The notes under the pieces: generated by a model
Database searches by the model: none
The model's input: only the letters and a program-made list of their open reading frames with translations
What the model was told of the DNA's origin: nothing
NCBI GenBank assembly: GCA_029532415.1
Contig: JAQOTA010000013.1
Location: 62,001-126,000 of the forward strand
Origin: Marasmius tenuissimus
Lineage: Eukaryota > Basidiomycota > Agaricomycetes > Agaricales > Marasmiaceae
Length of the DNA: 64,000 bases
Direction: 5' to 3'
Part shown: piece after piece, positions 1 to 11,700 of the stretch
Position numbering within the stretch: the first letter of the stretch is position 1
How the letters are laid out: each line of letters starts with the position of its first letter
Program-made: the position numbers and the translations under genes

Positions 1-327
1 GCCCAGACCAAGTGCGAGGGTCTTGTGACCATTGGGCTGGGGCTCCACCATCGATGGAGAAGAGGTTTAGAACGGCAAGGGAGGCGGGATAAAGGGATGC
101 TGAGCCATAGACCTCGACAGCTGTACCTTCAGTGCAAGCACATAAGTTAGGGAAATACGAGTAAGAATGAAGTCCCACATACCTGTGAAATTAAGACTCA
201 TCAGTGCACCTGCAGTTGTGGTCCCCCTAGTTGTTTCCATGGATTTGGTCGCCGAACCTCCAGAGAACCAAGCTTCCTTGGGGGTGAAATGAATTTGCGG
301 GTCGTACTCGTCAATCCGGAGAGCCAT
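1..327 (-). CDS. Agaricomycete single-pass membrane protein (partial)
   Basis: Two exons are visible (183..327 and <1..126), joined through a 56-nt intron with donor gtatgt and acceptor gaag; the gene runs off the left edge, so the C-terminal part is missing. The product starts MALRIDEYDPQIHFTP and continues ...LNFTG-TAVEVYGSASL...FSIDGGAPAQW, the pattern (D-x-x-D-P-x-I, NFTGT-x-V-x-VYG, x-DGG) of a large basidiomycete family of surface proteins with a lectin-like outer domain, one transmembrane helix and a basic cytoplasmic tail. The gene at 1727..2447 has the same first-exon length (145 nt) and the same intron phase, so the two are tandem paralogues. Function is not known for the family. 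The membrane segment itself would lie outside the window. Confidence 0.7.
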
Positions 328-1726
328 TTCGTGCTCTGGTTGTCAGCGCGAAGTTTGCGGGGTGCAATGACCAAGTTCGGAACTCTCGGTAAGATACACC
401 TCTTGGTCTTTCGCTGTATGAAACACTGTCGTACAACTAAGTAGTCGTGTGTGATGAAGGTAAAGACAGCATCAGATAGCCAACTGATCCGAGTTGCAAA
501 CTCGTAAGAGGTGTTAAAGGTTGTTGGTCGGAACTCTCCACTCCGAAAGGCAAGGTACTGCTGTCCAAGAGCAAGTCTCATCAGTCTAGATATTTCTTAT
601 TTTAGATTGTACTGACCAGACTCCCGACCGCGAGAGACTTTCATTAATGATCACACCCTCGACCGAGGCTGTCCGCCAGGTGATGGTTGAAGGGAAAGGA
701 TAGTAAGCGCCCCCACCCCAGTTACCCGGAGGGGGGCGAAAATCAAAAGAATAGCTAGTAGACTGAGCTTGGATAATTTTTCAGAGCTTTCAAAATTGTA
801 GACGAATAAGATATAGATTTGTTCCATCGCTCGACGTTGACTGAGATGCTGTCTACCACAAGTAACTTATGGGTGATTGTACCGGGTACTTTAAGCTTCC
901 AATCGGGCATTATACGAATCCTAATCAAAACCTTGCTTTGCAATCGAGTTTTACTCGTTCCATGCTCACGACTTGGATCAAAGTTGAAGTTGTATCTTTC
1001 ATTTATTTGCATTTACCTTCTATCATCAAATTTTTGTAGTTACATGTCTCTCCCAGATCCAATGATGATACGACTGGGTCAGCGCCGGCCCTTTCTTTTT
1101 TCTTTTCTTTTGTGATTTCTCGGATGTTCTATATCAATGAATTGGTCATTGTAAACCTATATATGTATTATTTTCTTTCGAGCGTAATGTACCGTTATGA
1201 GACTCGAGAGGCGGTCAAATCCTGTTATCACGTGAACTTGTTAATCCTTATGGATCTGCAATAGCGAGAGGGAGCGAACAAAGTCGGAGCTACGCGAGTA
1301 AGTGCTGGATATGTGTACTCTGCTGGGTGGAGGACATAGGCGCTCCCGTAAGCAAGTCAGATGAGCTTGTTGAGCCACCTCGAGATCAGGAATGCCTACG
1401 GTGGCGGCGGATCGTCCACACGAGATTGAATAGACAATCCTGAAAATGAGGGCGTGAACAACATACCCACCCCAATGGACCAGGAGCTTTCTCTACTCTA
1501 CTGAGATGCATAGGATGGTGGCGGGTCGTCCAGGCGAAGGACACTAGGCTGCCGGCTAAGGCCACGATCTCTGATGGGTCGTGATACACCGCCGCTCGAG
1601 GTTGGTGACTGCCCGGTATTCCTCCTCGAGTTTTCAGCGGTACTCGCAAACAATAGGAAGAGTTGAGCTTGATTATTTAATCGCGTATCTGTTGGGCTCT
1701 CTGTTACAAAGAAAGGTTTAAAGAAT
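328..1726. other. intergenic, nothing recognisable
   Basis: This stretch separates the two tandem membrane-protein genes. It holds only short open frames with no recognisable family, AT-rich patches around 760-1200 and no tRNA or repeat that I could see. It should contain the promoter of the left gene and the 3' end of the right one. Confidence 0.5.
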
Positions 1727-2447
1727 TCAGAAATGGTTTTGTATTTCGGAGCGACCAACCAACCCACCGTTCATCTGTTCAGATTCAGCCGCTCCAATCT
1801 GCCCGTTTCTATTTTTCAATCTCCGCCAACGGCGTCGCAGACCCCACACAGCGAGGAAAAGCAACAGAAAAAGCCCTGACATTACTCCGACGGAAATGCC
1901 AGCAACAGTACCCAGCGACAGAGTGCCGCCATTCGAACCAGACCTGGTGGAACTCGAACTGTCCGCATCGCCTAGTTGGCTCGGAGTGGAAGATGCTTTG
2001 CTGGGCGTGTATTCCACATAATCGATCCCAGTCTCGCTATTATTTACCATGACCACCATGACCAGTGAATGAGTCATAACCTTCAATCCTTGTGCACTGA
2101 ACATCTTGGCGTTGTAGGACGCGAAAGAGCGCCGAGGACTTGGTGACCATTCGAACGGGGTTCCACCATCGAGAGTAAAGCGGTTCGAAACTGCAGGGTT
2201 GGAGAGGTTACCGGAGATTGTGCCATATACTTCAACACCTGTCCCTATAGCAGGAATGCAATGTTTTATTGATAGTACAAGCCTGAGCGGAATCGCACAT
2301 ACCTGTAAAATTAAAGCTCATCCGGGCACCTACAGTCTTCGTTCCAATAGTCGTTCCCATGTACTCAAACTGGCTTCCTCCAGGGGTCCATGCACCGTTT
2401 GGGGTGAATATGAGCTGCGAGTCACGGTCATCAATTCGGCGGGCCAT
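1727..2447 (-). CDS. Agaricomycete single-pass membrane protein
   Basis: Exons 2303..2447 and 1727..2244 encode about 220 residues. The N-terminal part reads MARRIDDRDSQLIFTP...GARMSFNFTG-TGVEVYGTISG and ...FTLDGGTPFEW, the outer domain typical of this basidiomycete family. A Ser/Thr-rich stalk follows (about residues 140-165), then one hydrophobic helix (GISVGVMSGLFLLLFLAVWG, roughly 168-188), a basic stop-transfer stretch (RRRWRRLKNR) and a short cytoplasmic tail. There is no clear signal peptide, as is usual for the family, so topology is inferred. It is the tandem paralogue of the partial gene at the left edge. The sequence does not show a function; a role as a wall- or surface-associated sensor is only a guess. 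Confidence 0.75.
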
Positions 2448-2898
2448 TTTGTGTTATGGACGTCGGGGAGAATTGTGTGAGGATGAGATGCCCAACTCTC
2501 AATACTGAGTAAGATACGAATCCTTATATCGCGCTCGTTATACCTCCTATCATATGTGCGATGGGAACAGTGTAGCATTGCAGGCCTGAATGATCCGAGA
2601 GTTGAAAGCTCATACAAGACGAATTTCCGGCGACAAATGTGGTGGAATCGACCCAAAACGAGGGATGACTATTATAAAGAAGCGCGTCGTGAGCTCAATT
2701 GTTCTTCGCCTCGCTAAAGATATTAATCGCCAGGGTCCCGACACCAAGAGATCTGATCAAGTCCAAAAACGTGTGCAGAGATCAAGCATACAGCATACCA
2801 TAATCATTGGAGGCATGTACTACAAACGACAAATGCATGAAGGCTACATGACTATACCCAACACACTTTTCACCACCAGACCCACAAGCACAGTGTAC

Positions 2899-3608
2899 TT
2901 AGAAAGTGACCGGGCGACGAGCAACGAAGGTAGAGCGAGCCTTCGTGATACGATGGGGGAGAGGGAATTTGAGGTTGGGGGTAATCAATTGCTTGATGTA
3001 TGGGCGGCGGATGTCGTCGGTCTTCTCGACTTCGACGACACGGAGGATCTACACGAGAGAATCAGTATAAGCTCTGAAAGACATGGACAGGTAGACGTAC
3101 GTGGATCGACCTGAAGCGAGCACGGTGACGAGCAGCCATGTCCTGGTACATGCTCTTAACGGCGTCAGCCCGGGTGAGCTCACGGTACTCCTTGTACATG
3201 TTGTGAGTGCCAGATCTCGAATCGTATCGGAGCCAAATGCCGAAGTTCTTGATCTTCAAGGGCTTCTTCTCATGGATCTAGAAATAAAATCGAAAATGGC
3301 CGGGGGGTGGTCAGCGATCCCATTCCGCCTGCCTCTTGAGGGCTGCAAGGGATAATCTACACACAACGTTGACGCCAATGATCTCGCCACTGGCTTTCTT
3401 GACCTTTTTCAATTGCCTGGGAATGTGTTAGTTGAAAGGTTCTGGGTGTCGATTGATCATCGTTACGGACGCACCTCAAGAAGTACCAGAATCGTGACTT
3501 TGCAACGACTTCGTTGGGCGCGAAGATGCGCATGCGGTAGATTTTGGGGTTGGGTTCATGCTCGGTGGGCAGATGGCGACCGACGACTTGGTATTCTTGA
3601 AGGCCCAT
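2899..3608 (-). CDS. RPL20: 60S ribosomal protein eL20 (L18a/L20)
   Basis: Four exons (3475..3608, 3365..3416, 3101..3277, 2899..3048) join cleanly into 170 residues, close to the usual 172-178 for eL20. Diagnostic stretches are [14 protein letters not shown] at the start, [39 protein letters not shown] and [13 protein letters not shown], and the end ...[14 protein letters not shown]. The protein is a core component of the large cytosolic ribosomal subunit, where it lies between 25S and 5S rRNA. The start ATG sits one base after a pyrimidine-rich tttctcgcag, which looks like the acceptor of a 5'-UTR intron, common in ribosomal protein genes. The promoter region is shared with the divergent gene at 4014. 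Introns are 52-82 nt. Confidence 0.95.
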
Positions 3609-4013
3609 TCTGCGAGAAAATGAGAAGGAAAAAGTCGAGTCAGTACACAGGTTTGATGCATCTGATACCGAAAAGTCCAATCCATCGGTTTCCAGCCAAT
3701 TCTTGTCGTTGAAAAGACAAGAGTCAACAGAGAAGAGCCATCCATATCTTCAAGAGTCGTAACATGGGCATACCTTGAAGGATCAACGATTTTCTTGAGG
3801 GTGTCGAGGGGTGTGGGCGTCGAATGGGATGGAACGAAAGTTCTGTGTTTGTTTGGCAGTATTGACAACGAGCACCGCCACACCAGCGCTTGCTCGCTAA
3901 TATGAGCGCTTAGGTTTGCTGACGCATTTTGCGCCCGGACCGAGTTTTCTGACGACCACCACCACGACCGTTTCCATTCCGATATTTCCTGGATCTCATC
4001 CAGTCATGTTTGC
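3609..4013. promoter_or_regulatory. divergent promoter region between eL20 and OXLD1-like gene
   Basis: About 400 bp separate the two divergent start codons. The eL20 side probably holds a 5'-UTR intron ending at 3609/3610. I see no TATA box. The placement suggests a bidirectional housekeeping promoter driving one cytosolic-ribosome gene and one mitochondrial gene. Confidence 0.45.
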
Positions 4014-4630
4014 ATGGCCCTCCATACCCTAATCAAGCCAATTTTACTCAGAAATGGTATTCGTCGCCAAAGTACTGCTGCAACCCGACAAAAGATACGC
4101 AATCCGAAGCGAGGAGGACAAAATTTATCAAATCGGCATGCACGTTTAGAACTCTCGCTTCGGGGCAGAACGGCCTTGGAGTCCCAGAAGGAAGAACTCG
4201 AGAGGACTACCACCTCTGGGCCCTCGTTGGCTAGAGCGACTGGTGGTGGTGGTGCGCAAACCTTTCGAGGAATTGTGATACCCGTGAAGCCCCGAGAGCC
4301 AGCTTCTGACGGTGAGTGCGACGAGATATCAACTTGTTACTGCCCCCTGACTGTTCTATCTTCATAGAGTGCTGTATGTCGGGTTGCGCCGTCTGCGTAT
4401 ACGACTTGTACGAAGAGTCATTGACCGCCTACAAGGATTCGGTAGCCAAGGTCAAGGGTACCCTTACTTCGATGGGTGTTCCGGAGAACGACTGGCCTGG
4501 TTCTCTTACGGAGGGTGGCAACAGTATTCCTAGGAAGAAGGATGTGACATTGAGTGCTTTTGAAGAGATGGAGAGACGATTAGAGGCGAAGCGGAAGGGT
4601 GCTGTGGAAGGGTCACCTCCATCGAGTTAG
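4014..4630 (+). CDS. oxidoreductase-like domain protein (OXLD1-like), mitochondrial
   Basis: Exons 4014..4311 and 4368..4630 (56-nt intron, gtgagt...catag) give about 186 residues. The first 60 residues are rich in Arg, Ser and Leu with almost no acidic residues (ALHTLIKPILLRNGIRRQST), which fits a mitochondrial presequence. After the splice the frame reads PREPASDECCMSGCAVCVYDLY, the Cys-rich core of the oxidoreductase-like N-terminal family (PF09791), which includes human OXLD1 and a small yeast mitochondrial protein. The four cysteines of CCxxGCxxC are intact and could bind metal. The C-terminal third is charged and helical. Biochemical function is unknown for the family; mitochondrial location is inferred from the presequence. 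Confidence 0.85.
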
Positions 4631-5769
4631 TCTTCATTGGACTCCTGTATAGGGTGGTTTCTGATGACAAGACTTGGTGGTAGCTCGCCTTGGGAAGGGC
4701 ACGCGTCGTCGACAGCCATTAGCATGGACTACACGGACTGCTACTAATCTGAAGGACCTTTACGAGGGTGCCCGATGGGTTATATTCAGCAATCGTTAGA
4801 ACAACTGCACCTGGACGTACTCAGCTTGGATTATAGACGAACATTGTAATTTGAATCAACTCATTCTTGAAATCGGTACTGGGTCTAGCACATGCCAGAT
4901 GAACTATAGGTGAGTCAGACCTTTCATTCTACCTTCTTCGCTGGTCTTGATTCTTGCCTCTACTCTTCGACGAGCCGCTTTTTCTTGTTCTATTTTCTCA
5001 TATACGTCTTTACGTCCAGCATGGCACTTACCTTTGCTCGAACATCGATGTAAAGCACCGGCTGACCGCCTATTACCACCTCTCCTTTTGCGATTTTTGC
5101 GCCTTTACCTTCGAGTTATTATTATGTACTTCATTCGCTCGTCTTCCCCGTCGCATCAGGCCTGAACCGGTAGTCGTTCCATGAGCGATCAGGGTAACAT
5201 ATCTCCGTTGCAACCCCATATTTGTTCTCATAGCGCTATCTCTTATTCCACAGCTCTTACGCTACGCTCGGAGCTTCAGGTGTCCCCTCAGAGGCAAATG
5301 ATTTAGTACGCAAAGCCCCAAAAAGCCTCTAGTTCAAGCGCCCACCATCCTTCCTTTGTTCTTCAGATTGAAAATTGGTCTCCTCGTCACCCCATAGATG
5401 CAGAAGCATTCAAAATGCATATCACAGCATATCACCTTGTCCTTGAGACGATTTCGTCCCATAGTTCTTCCCAGGCGGGCCCAACGCGGAGCAGGACAGT
5501 GGCAGCGCCGCGGCGCGTCTAATCAGCGCTTATTTGGTATTGAGATACAGCAGATTATGTAACAACACGCCTTCCTTCCTCCCCCACGTTCCAAGTTGAA
5601 GGGTTCCCTTTCTTTGCTTCCTTTACAGCAATAAAGCTTCTTTTGGGAATCAAGGAGAATATCTTGACCACACTTTCCTCTATTGGATGGGCGCCTCGTT
5701 CCGCAGTTGAACGATAAAAAGGCCTCGTTGTAAGGATTCTCCAACTTACAGTTTTTCTTTCCCCCCAAG
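4631..5769 (+). other. intergenic, with possible 5' exons of the helicase gene
   Basis: Most of this 1.1 kb shows no clear gene. From an ATG at 5182 a frame runs to about 5305, and after a putative very short intron (gtacgc...ctctag) it continues to a stop near 5521, including the protein-like text SSAHHPSFVLQIENWSPRHP and AYHLVLETISSHSS. A second piece after ctttacag (about 5628) reads KLLLGIKENILTTLSSIGWAP. These could be N-terminal exons of the gene annotated from 5770, or a small separate gene, but the frames do not join without extra assumptions. The 149-aa antisense frame over 5523..5972 overlaps sure helicase exons and looks like a shadow. Confidence 0.3.
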
Positions 5770-8700
5770 ATGCCAAAGACTGCTGTAGACGGTGCACTCT
5801 CCAATGTGATGCCCATTAAGGCGTAAGCAGACGATATCCTGCTTCTAATCTCATGAGCGTTGCTCACATCATCCGCGCAGATCACTACACTTCGACGGTG
5901 CAGAGGGATTTGGAGAGTGGCGCGTGTACATTTCGACGCGAGCGAACCGCGATTTGCGGGAGGCAAGATCAAAGGAGCCCAAGCTTTTTACTATCATCGT
6001 AAAAAAGATCAAGTGAGTGCTTGAACCCTGTACAGTTTTCGAGGCGCGTGACCTATCTCCCGTGCCTGCAGAGAGCTCTCAAATGGACACTTTTCGGACG
6101 ACAACCAGAAGAGACTTAACCATTCATCTGTCGAAGTTCCTATCTTTGAGGCCAAGATGACGCGCGACGCTCGCTTGGTGGTTCGTAATCTTTGTGCTTT
6201 CTGCAGGGGGTCGATGGACTCATCTTTTAACCAGTATCAAGTAGACTGCGTGCCCGAATCTGAGGAGGAGGCAAGCAAAACTCTCCTCAGAAATCGAATC
6301 TCGCTGACCTTTTCTTCAGAATCGCGAATGTCAAAGTAACCCCCCTGCGATTCTCATCTTCAAGTCGTATCAACAAATCTGATCAATCCCTGAACAGCCC
6401 TCAAGATCTTCGGAATTTACACCCACGCGCAGCTCGACAAACGTCTCTGGTCGTCATTAGGAAACCACCTCGCAAGGAAAGGCAGAGAGTATCGTCGTCG
6501 GGTCAACTTCAGAAATCGTCCCATGGTCACCGGAGACAATGTTTACTACCCTGCTTCGTTTCCGCCAGTTGAGAGAGAGGAAGAAGAGGATGCGAGTAAC
6601 TTACCTACCTTGCCCAAAGAAGATCTGGAGGAACTTCATTCCCTACTTGTGTGAGTGCTCTTGCTGAACTCGACTCAACTTTCGTTATTGAGGTACCTTT
6701 CAGGTTGGAGAAATTCGTCCCATTTACCCATGTAAGCCCCCCTTTTCCTTCATTGCGTCATGCTAGGCTGTTGACGGTAATTCTCTTAAGACATTGTTAT
6801 CTTGTATCCTCGCGGACCTCGACGTCTCCTATGTTCCAAAGCTCAGTCCAGAGGAGGACGAGATCGTTCACCACTCGCAGTCGTGTTATGTTCTCGGTCG
6901 TAGCGGAACAGGGTGAGCGATACCCCCTAACAATACAGTACCACAGCCTGCTCTGACACGAAACATCAGAAAAACCGCTACGATGATGTGGAAGATGTTC
7001 GGGATCGAGCGAGCATACGAACAGATGACGGAAGCCGTTTCGAGTCGACCCCGACAAGTGTTCGTGACGCAGTCGCGCTCCCTGGCTATCCGAGTGGAGG
7101 AGTCGTTTTTGAAGCTTACGAAAACGCTGACTACGCGGGGCAAGACCAATAAGGAGCTTGTTCAGTTAGCAAAGGCCAACAAGGAAACAAGGGAGGAGGA
7201 GGGTTTGGTTGATCAGGACGAGGAAGAGGAATACAGGAGTACTTTACCGACCAAGTTCAGTGAATTGAAGGACGAGCATTTCCCGCTGTTTGTGACGTTT
7301 GATAAGGTTAGGGCTTTCGTGGTTGTTCACAGACTCAGGCTGACTTGGAGATTCCCCAGCTTTGCAAATTGCTAGAGGGCGATATTGGCGAACATCGTAA
7401 ACCGGTCAACGACAAGCAGGAACCCCCAGTGTTGATAACGTACGATGTCTTTCTGGAGAGATACTGGCCTCATTTCTCTCAAACTTTGACCAAAGGTTTA
7501 GGTATGTGCGTTTCTTCATATCGTATTCATTCATCCCTCATAGGTCTTTCAGACCCTTCGTTGGTGTTCAGCGAGATCATGGGTAAGTTTCAGTCGCGGA
7601 AGCACCTTTGATGCTCCCTGACAAGTCACATAGGTGTCATCAAAGGCTCCGAAGAAGCGTGTCGTTCCGACGAACGATACCTTTCGCGCTCCGCTTATGA
7701 GCAGCTCAGTACGAGGATGCAAGCAACCTTCGCAACGCAGCGCTCAAGGGTTTATGAACTGTTTGACCAGTACCTACGTGAGAAGCGGTTGACTGGGGAC
7801 TTTGACTCGGCAGACAGGTTCGTTCATTCTTTCGATCTCGACTTGCGGCGAAGCTGACCACGACTTGATCAGAACGCACAAATTGCTGTCCGCATTCAGG
7901 AACGGTATTCCTCCGGGTTTGGGCCAACGTTTCGACTACCTGTGAGTCCCACATGCGTCGCTTTCAGAATGTTTTCTTTGGCATTGATACCTTTATGATC
8001 ATAGTTATGTGGACGAAGTTCAAGATAACCTCTTGATCGATGCTCTGCGTACGTGTCCTTGAGCAATGCCTAGAGACTCACGATCTAAAAGCGTTATGCG
8101 ACAGTCATGCGCCTCTTGTGCCGCAACCCAACTGGATTGTTTTGGGCAGGAGACACCGCTCAAACGATCTCAGTAGGAAGCTCCTTCCGTTTCAACGACC
8201 TGAAGTCGTTCCTGTATCGTGTCGAGGTGGGTCGTCCGAGCCCCGTATTCTCTCGCTCCCCGCTGATGCCCCAACCAATTCCAGGGAGAAAGCTTCAAGG
8301 ACGAGAACCGTCCAGCCGAACCCCAGACGTTCCAGCTTACTACTAACTATCGCTCACACTCGGGGATATTGGACTGTGCGCATACGGTCATTGAACTCAT
8401 CGTCAACTTTTGGCCGTATTCGATCGACATTCTTCAACCTGGAAAGGGTCTGGTGGACGGTATCAAACCTGTTTTTTTCCGAGGCTGGGATCAGTCGAAT
8501 GTGCGTTATGAACAGTTTTTGTTCAAGGCTTCGTAAGTTCGACTATGTAGTCTTTGGAGTTGGGCCGTCTCACTAACCCACCAATCCAACCAGGAGCGGA
8601 AATTACATCGAGTTTGGTGCTAAACAATGTAAGATAATCGTCCGTCTAGGTTCTCGCTCGTCACAAGTTGATCACTTTTCCTAGGCATCTTAGTTCGAAA

Positions 8701-11700
8701 CGATGCGGCTCGCGAGAAGCTTCGACAACATGTAGGCGATATTGGGCTCATCATGTCAGTGTTATCTTCGCTTTCCGCTTGGGTTGGGCTGTACTGACAT
8801 GGATCTCTCTCAGGACTCTCTACGAATCGAAGGGACTAGAGTTCGATGATGTATGTCTTTTCCCTATCCCTCAAGACTTTCTGAATGCGGCTAATCGGTG
8901 CACCTATCTAGGTCCTCCTTTTCGATTTCTTCGAAGACTCAACAGTAGACTTGGGTCAATGGAGGGTCGTGCTCAATCTCATCCCGCCCGAGGATCGCAA
9001 CTTCGTATCTACCCCACGTTTCGAGGATACACAACATGCTGGCGTTAACAGTGAGGTTAGGCGACGTTATCGCCCTTGCTGGCCACCGCAGCTGATTTCC
9101 ACCCTTTCCTTAATAGCTCAAGTTCCTGTACGTCGCTATCACGCGAGCACGGAAGAATATGTGGATTGTTGATCGTTCGGGGCGAGGGGAGCCTATGAGG
9201 GTGTGTCGTGCTTCTGTCCGTTATCTTCCCTTACCAATATTCCCCTCCAGCTCCTATGGGCAAGTCGAGGCCAAATCGAAGATTGTACACCCGAAACCGG
9301 TGTCCCTGATCTGGCCGCTTCATCCACGTCGGAAGAGTGGGCAGAAACCGCACGCGCTCTCTTCGATCGGAAGCAATTCTTCCATGCTATGAAATGCTAC
9401 GAAAAGGCAGAGATGAAACGAGAAGCCACGATCTCCGAAGCGTATCATCTGCGTGTCCTCGCACGTCAGAAGCCGAAAACGACGAAGAAAGAGGAAGTTG
9501 CGGCTAGGGTGGCAGCGTTCAGAAAAGCTGCGAAAGCTTTCTTGGCGTGTGTGGAGATTACGAAGCAAGGATCGAGGGATCGTTTGACGTACTACCGGAA
9601 TGCTGCTGAAGCGTATGAACGAGCAGAGGACTTCAAGGTGGCGGCGGAGACATATGTACGGGCGGAGGAGTTTGCAACCGCCGCCACGTTGTACCGACAG
9701 CATGGATTCTTTGACGAGGCTGTCGACGTCGTCAAGAAACATCGTTCACGCATGCCGGAGGAGATGACTGAGAGCATCATATTCGTCGCAAGACTATACT
9801 ACTTCCGGGAAAATAGACTGCAGTGAGTGTCATCCCTGGACTCAGCCCGCTCGCCTATGTACTGATATGTTCTAGGGCTGCGAACGAACTTTTCGACTCC
9901 GTGGATGAGGAGCTCGAATTCTGCGAAGATTATGACCTTGATATCGCCAAGGCCTCTTTGTTGGAAGCAAAAGGAGATCTTGCTGGAGCCGCTCAATTAC
10001 ACATGGACGAGGGTCGAATTATGGAGGCCATTTCGCTTCTCTTGAAGGACAAGGACAGCGAAGCCTCCCAAAGTAAGGCAGCCGATTATATCCTGGACGG
10101 TTTCTGGGGACTTGGGTTGTTTGGATTCCCGAGCGAGAAGTTTGCCCGGGATGCACAGACAAAGAAGCTCCTAGGGATGGTGGGGAAGTTGAACCTTGAG
10201 AAGCTCTCTGTGTTTCAACGCGAAGAGGTGAGAACGTTCGATTTCACTGCCGATCTTTCTGAGTTTGACTATCTGTAGCTGGAGATGTTCAGGGCTGTTT
10301 TAGGCAACGACGGGCCCGCTTTAGAACGATTGAGTCGATCGTTTGCGCAGAAGGATAAAAGGACTGCTGCGTTGCTATGTCTGGATCACCAATTCGCACA
10401 TTTCCCTAACATTCAGGTCATGTCTACAACCGAAATTTCGCCTGTACTTGACCTATTCGCCATCTACATCAGACTCCTGACCGAAATAGCCTCCTCGCCT
10501 ACGTCTTGCTCCCTTGCTGGTGTTCAGCGACTGTTCACCTTCAAGATGACCACTCAGAACGTGTTCCTCCTCACCTCGGGTTCCTATCTACATTCGGCAG
10601 TGATGAGCGGTCGCACTCGCATCCTTTCCTCCTCCGAGGAAGGCGTGCTGATCAATTATGCCGATCTTCTTGGTTGTTTGCAACATACCTTGAAGTTTCG
10701 AATCAGGTCGAGGATATTGGAAGAAAACATGGCTTGTTACCACGCTCAAGCCTTCTCTTCCCCGTGCCTCGCATCAACCGTCCTTGGGTCATGTACAAGG
10801 TCGGATTGCTCGAGGAACCATCTCGCACAAAAGGATATGACGCCTGAATGGTACAATGCACAAGTCCGGATATTCTTGCAGCATTTCCTCATTCTCCGAG
10901 CGTTTCCGCTGGCAGGCGCAGAGGACGAGCGTCAAATCAGGCGTCGGTGGGTATTTATACTCGTTTCATGGATGGGGCGATGGTTACTGATTGTATAATA
11001 GAGAATGGATGGACGGGTTTTACCAAGCGCTCTATCCACCATACCACACATTGGGAACGGTGTCCTCTTTACGAGGGTCCGCCATCCCGGAAGCACGACG
11101 TGGTATCCAGGTGGTGAAGTACTGGGCTCAGGACGCGCTTTCCAGACCCTCTCCCGGGAAAGCTCAAGTCCAATACTACCTCACGGACGTTACTCGTGCA
11201 GCCAACATCTCGCTAACCTTTGATGAGGGAGAAAAGACGACATACCTTTACAACTCCGCGGCCGCCTCTGCCTGTGCTTCAATACCCTTGTTCATTCGTC
11301 AATTGCCCAACAGAACAACCAAGAGCATATTCGCCGATTACTTATGTGCTCAGCAGATCGACGCCAGAGCATCCATCATCACCGGGTTCAACTTCGTAAA
11401 GTAAGTATCGCTAGACGTCCCTCGATCGGATACTCATCTCTTAAACCCTTCGTAGGCACGTTATTGACCATAAGGTCCCGTTCGACGTCAGCATGTTATG
11501 CTATATGGTCGAGCTCACATCCGCTGCCTTGATTGTCGCCAAGTATTCTCTACCTTTCCATAATCTCACGATGCCTCGGAGCTGGCTCTTGACCCTCTTC
11601 CGCAAACTGGATGCTAAGAAAAAGGCTGATGTGATTCCTCCGAGGGAGATGGTCAATCTCATTGGACAGTTGCTGAACATCATACACGCAGGCCTCGCAG

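Noticed and set aside
5523..5972. 149-codon minus-strand frame
   Set aside because: It overlaps well-supported plus-strand exons of the helicase gene and has no family resemblance; it is most likely a shadow.
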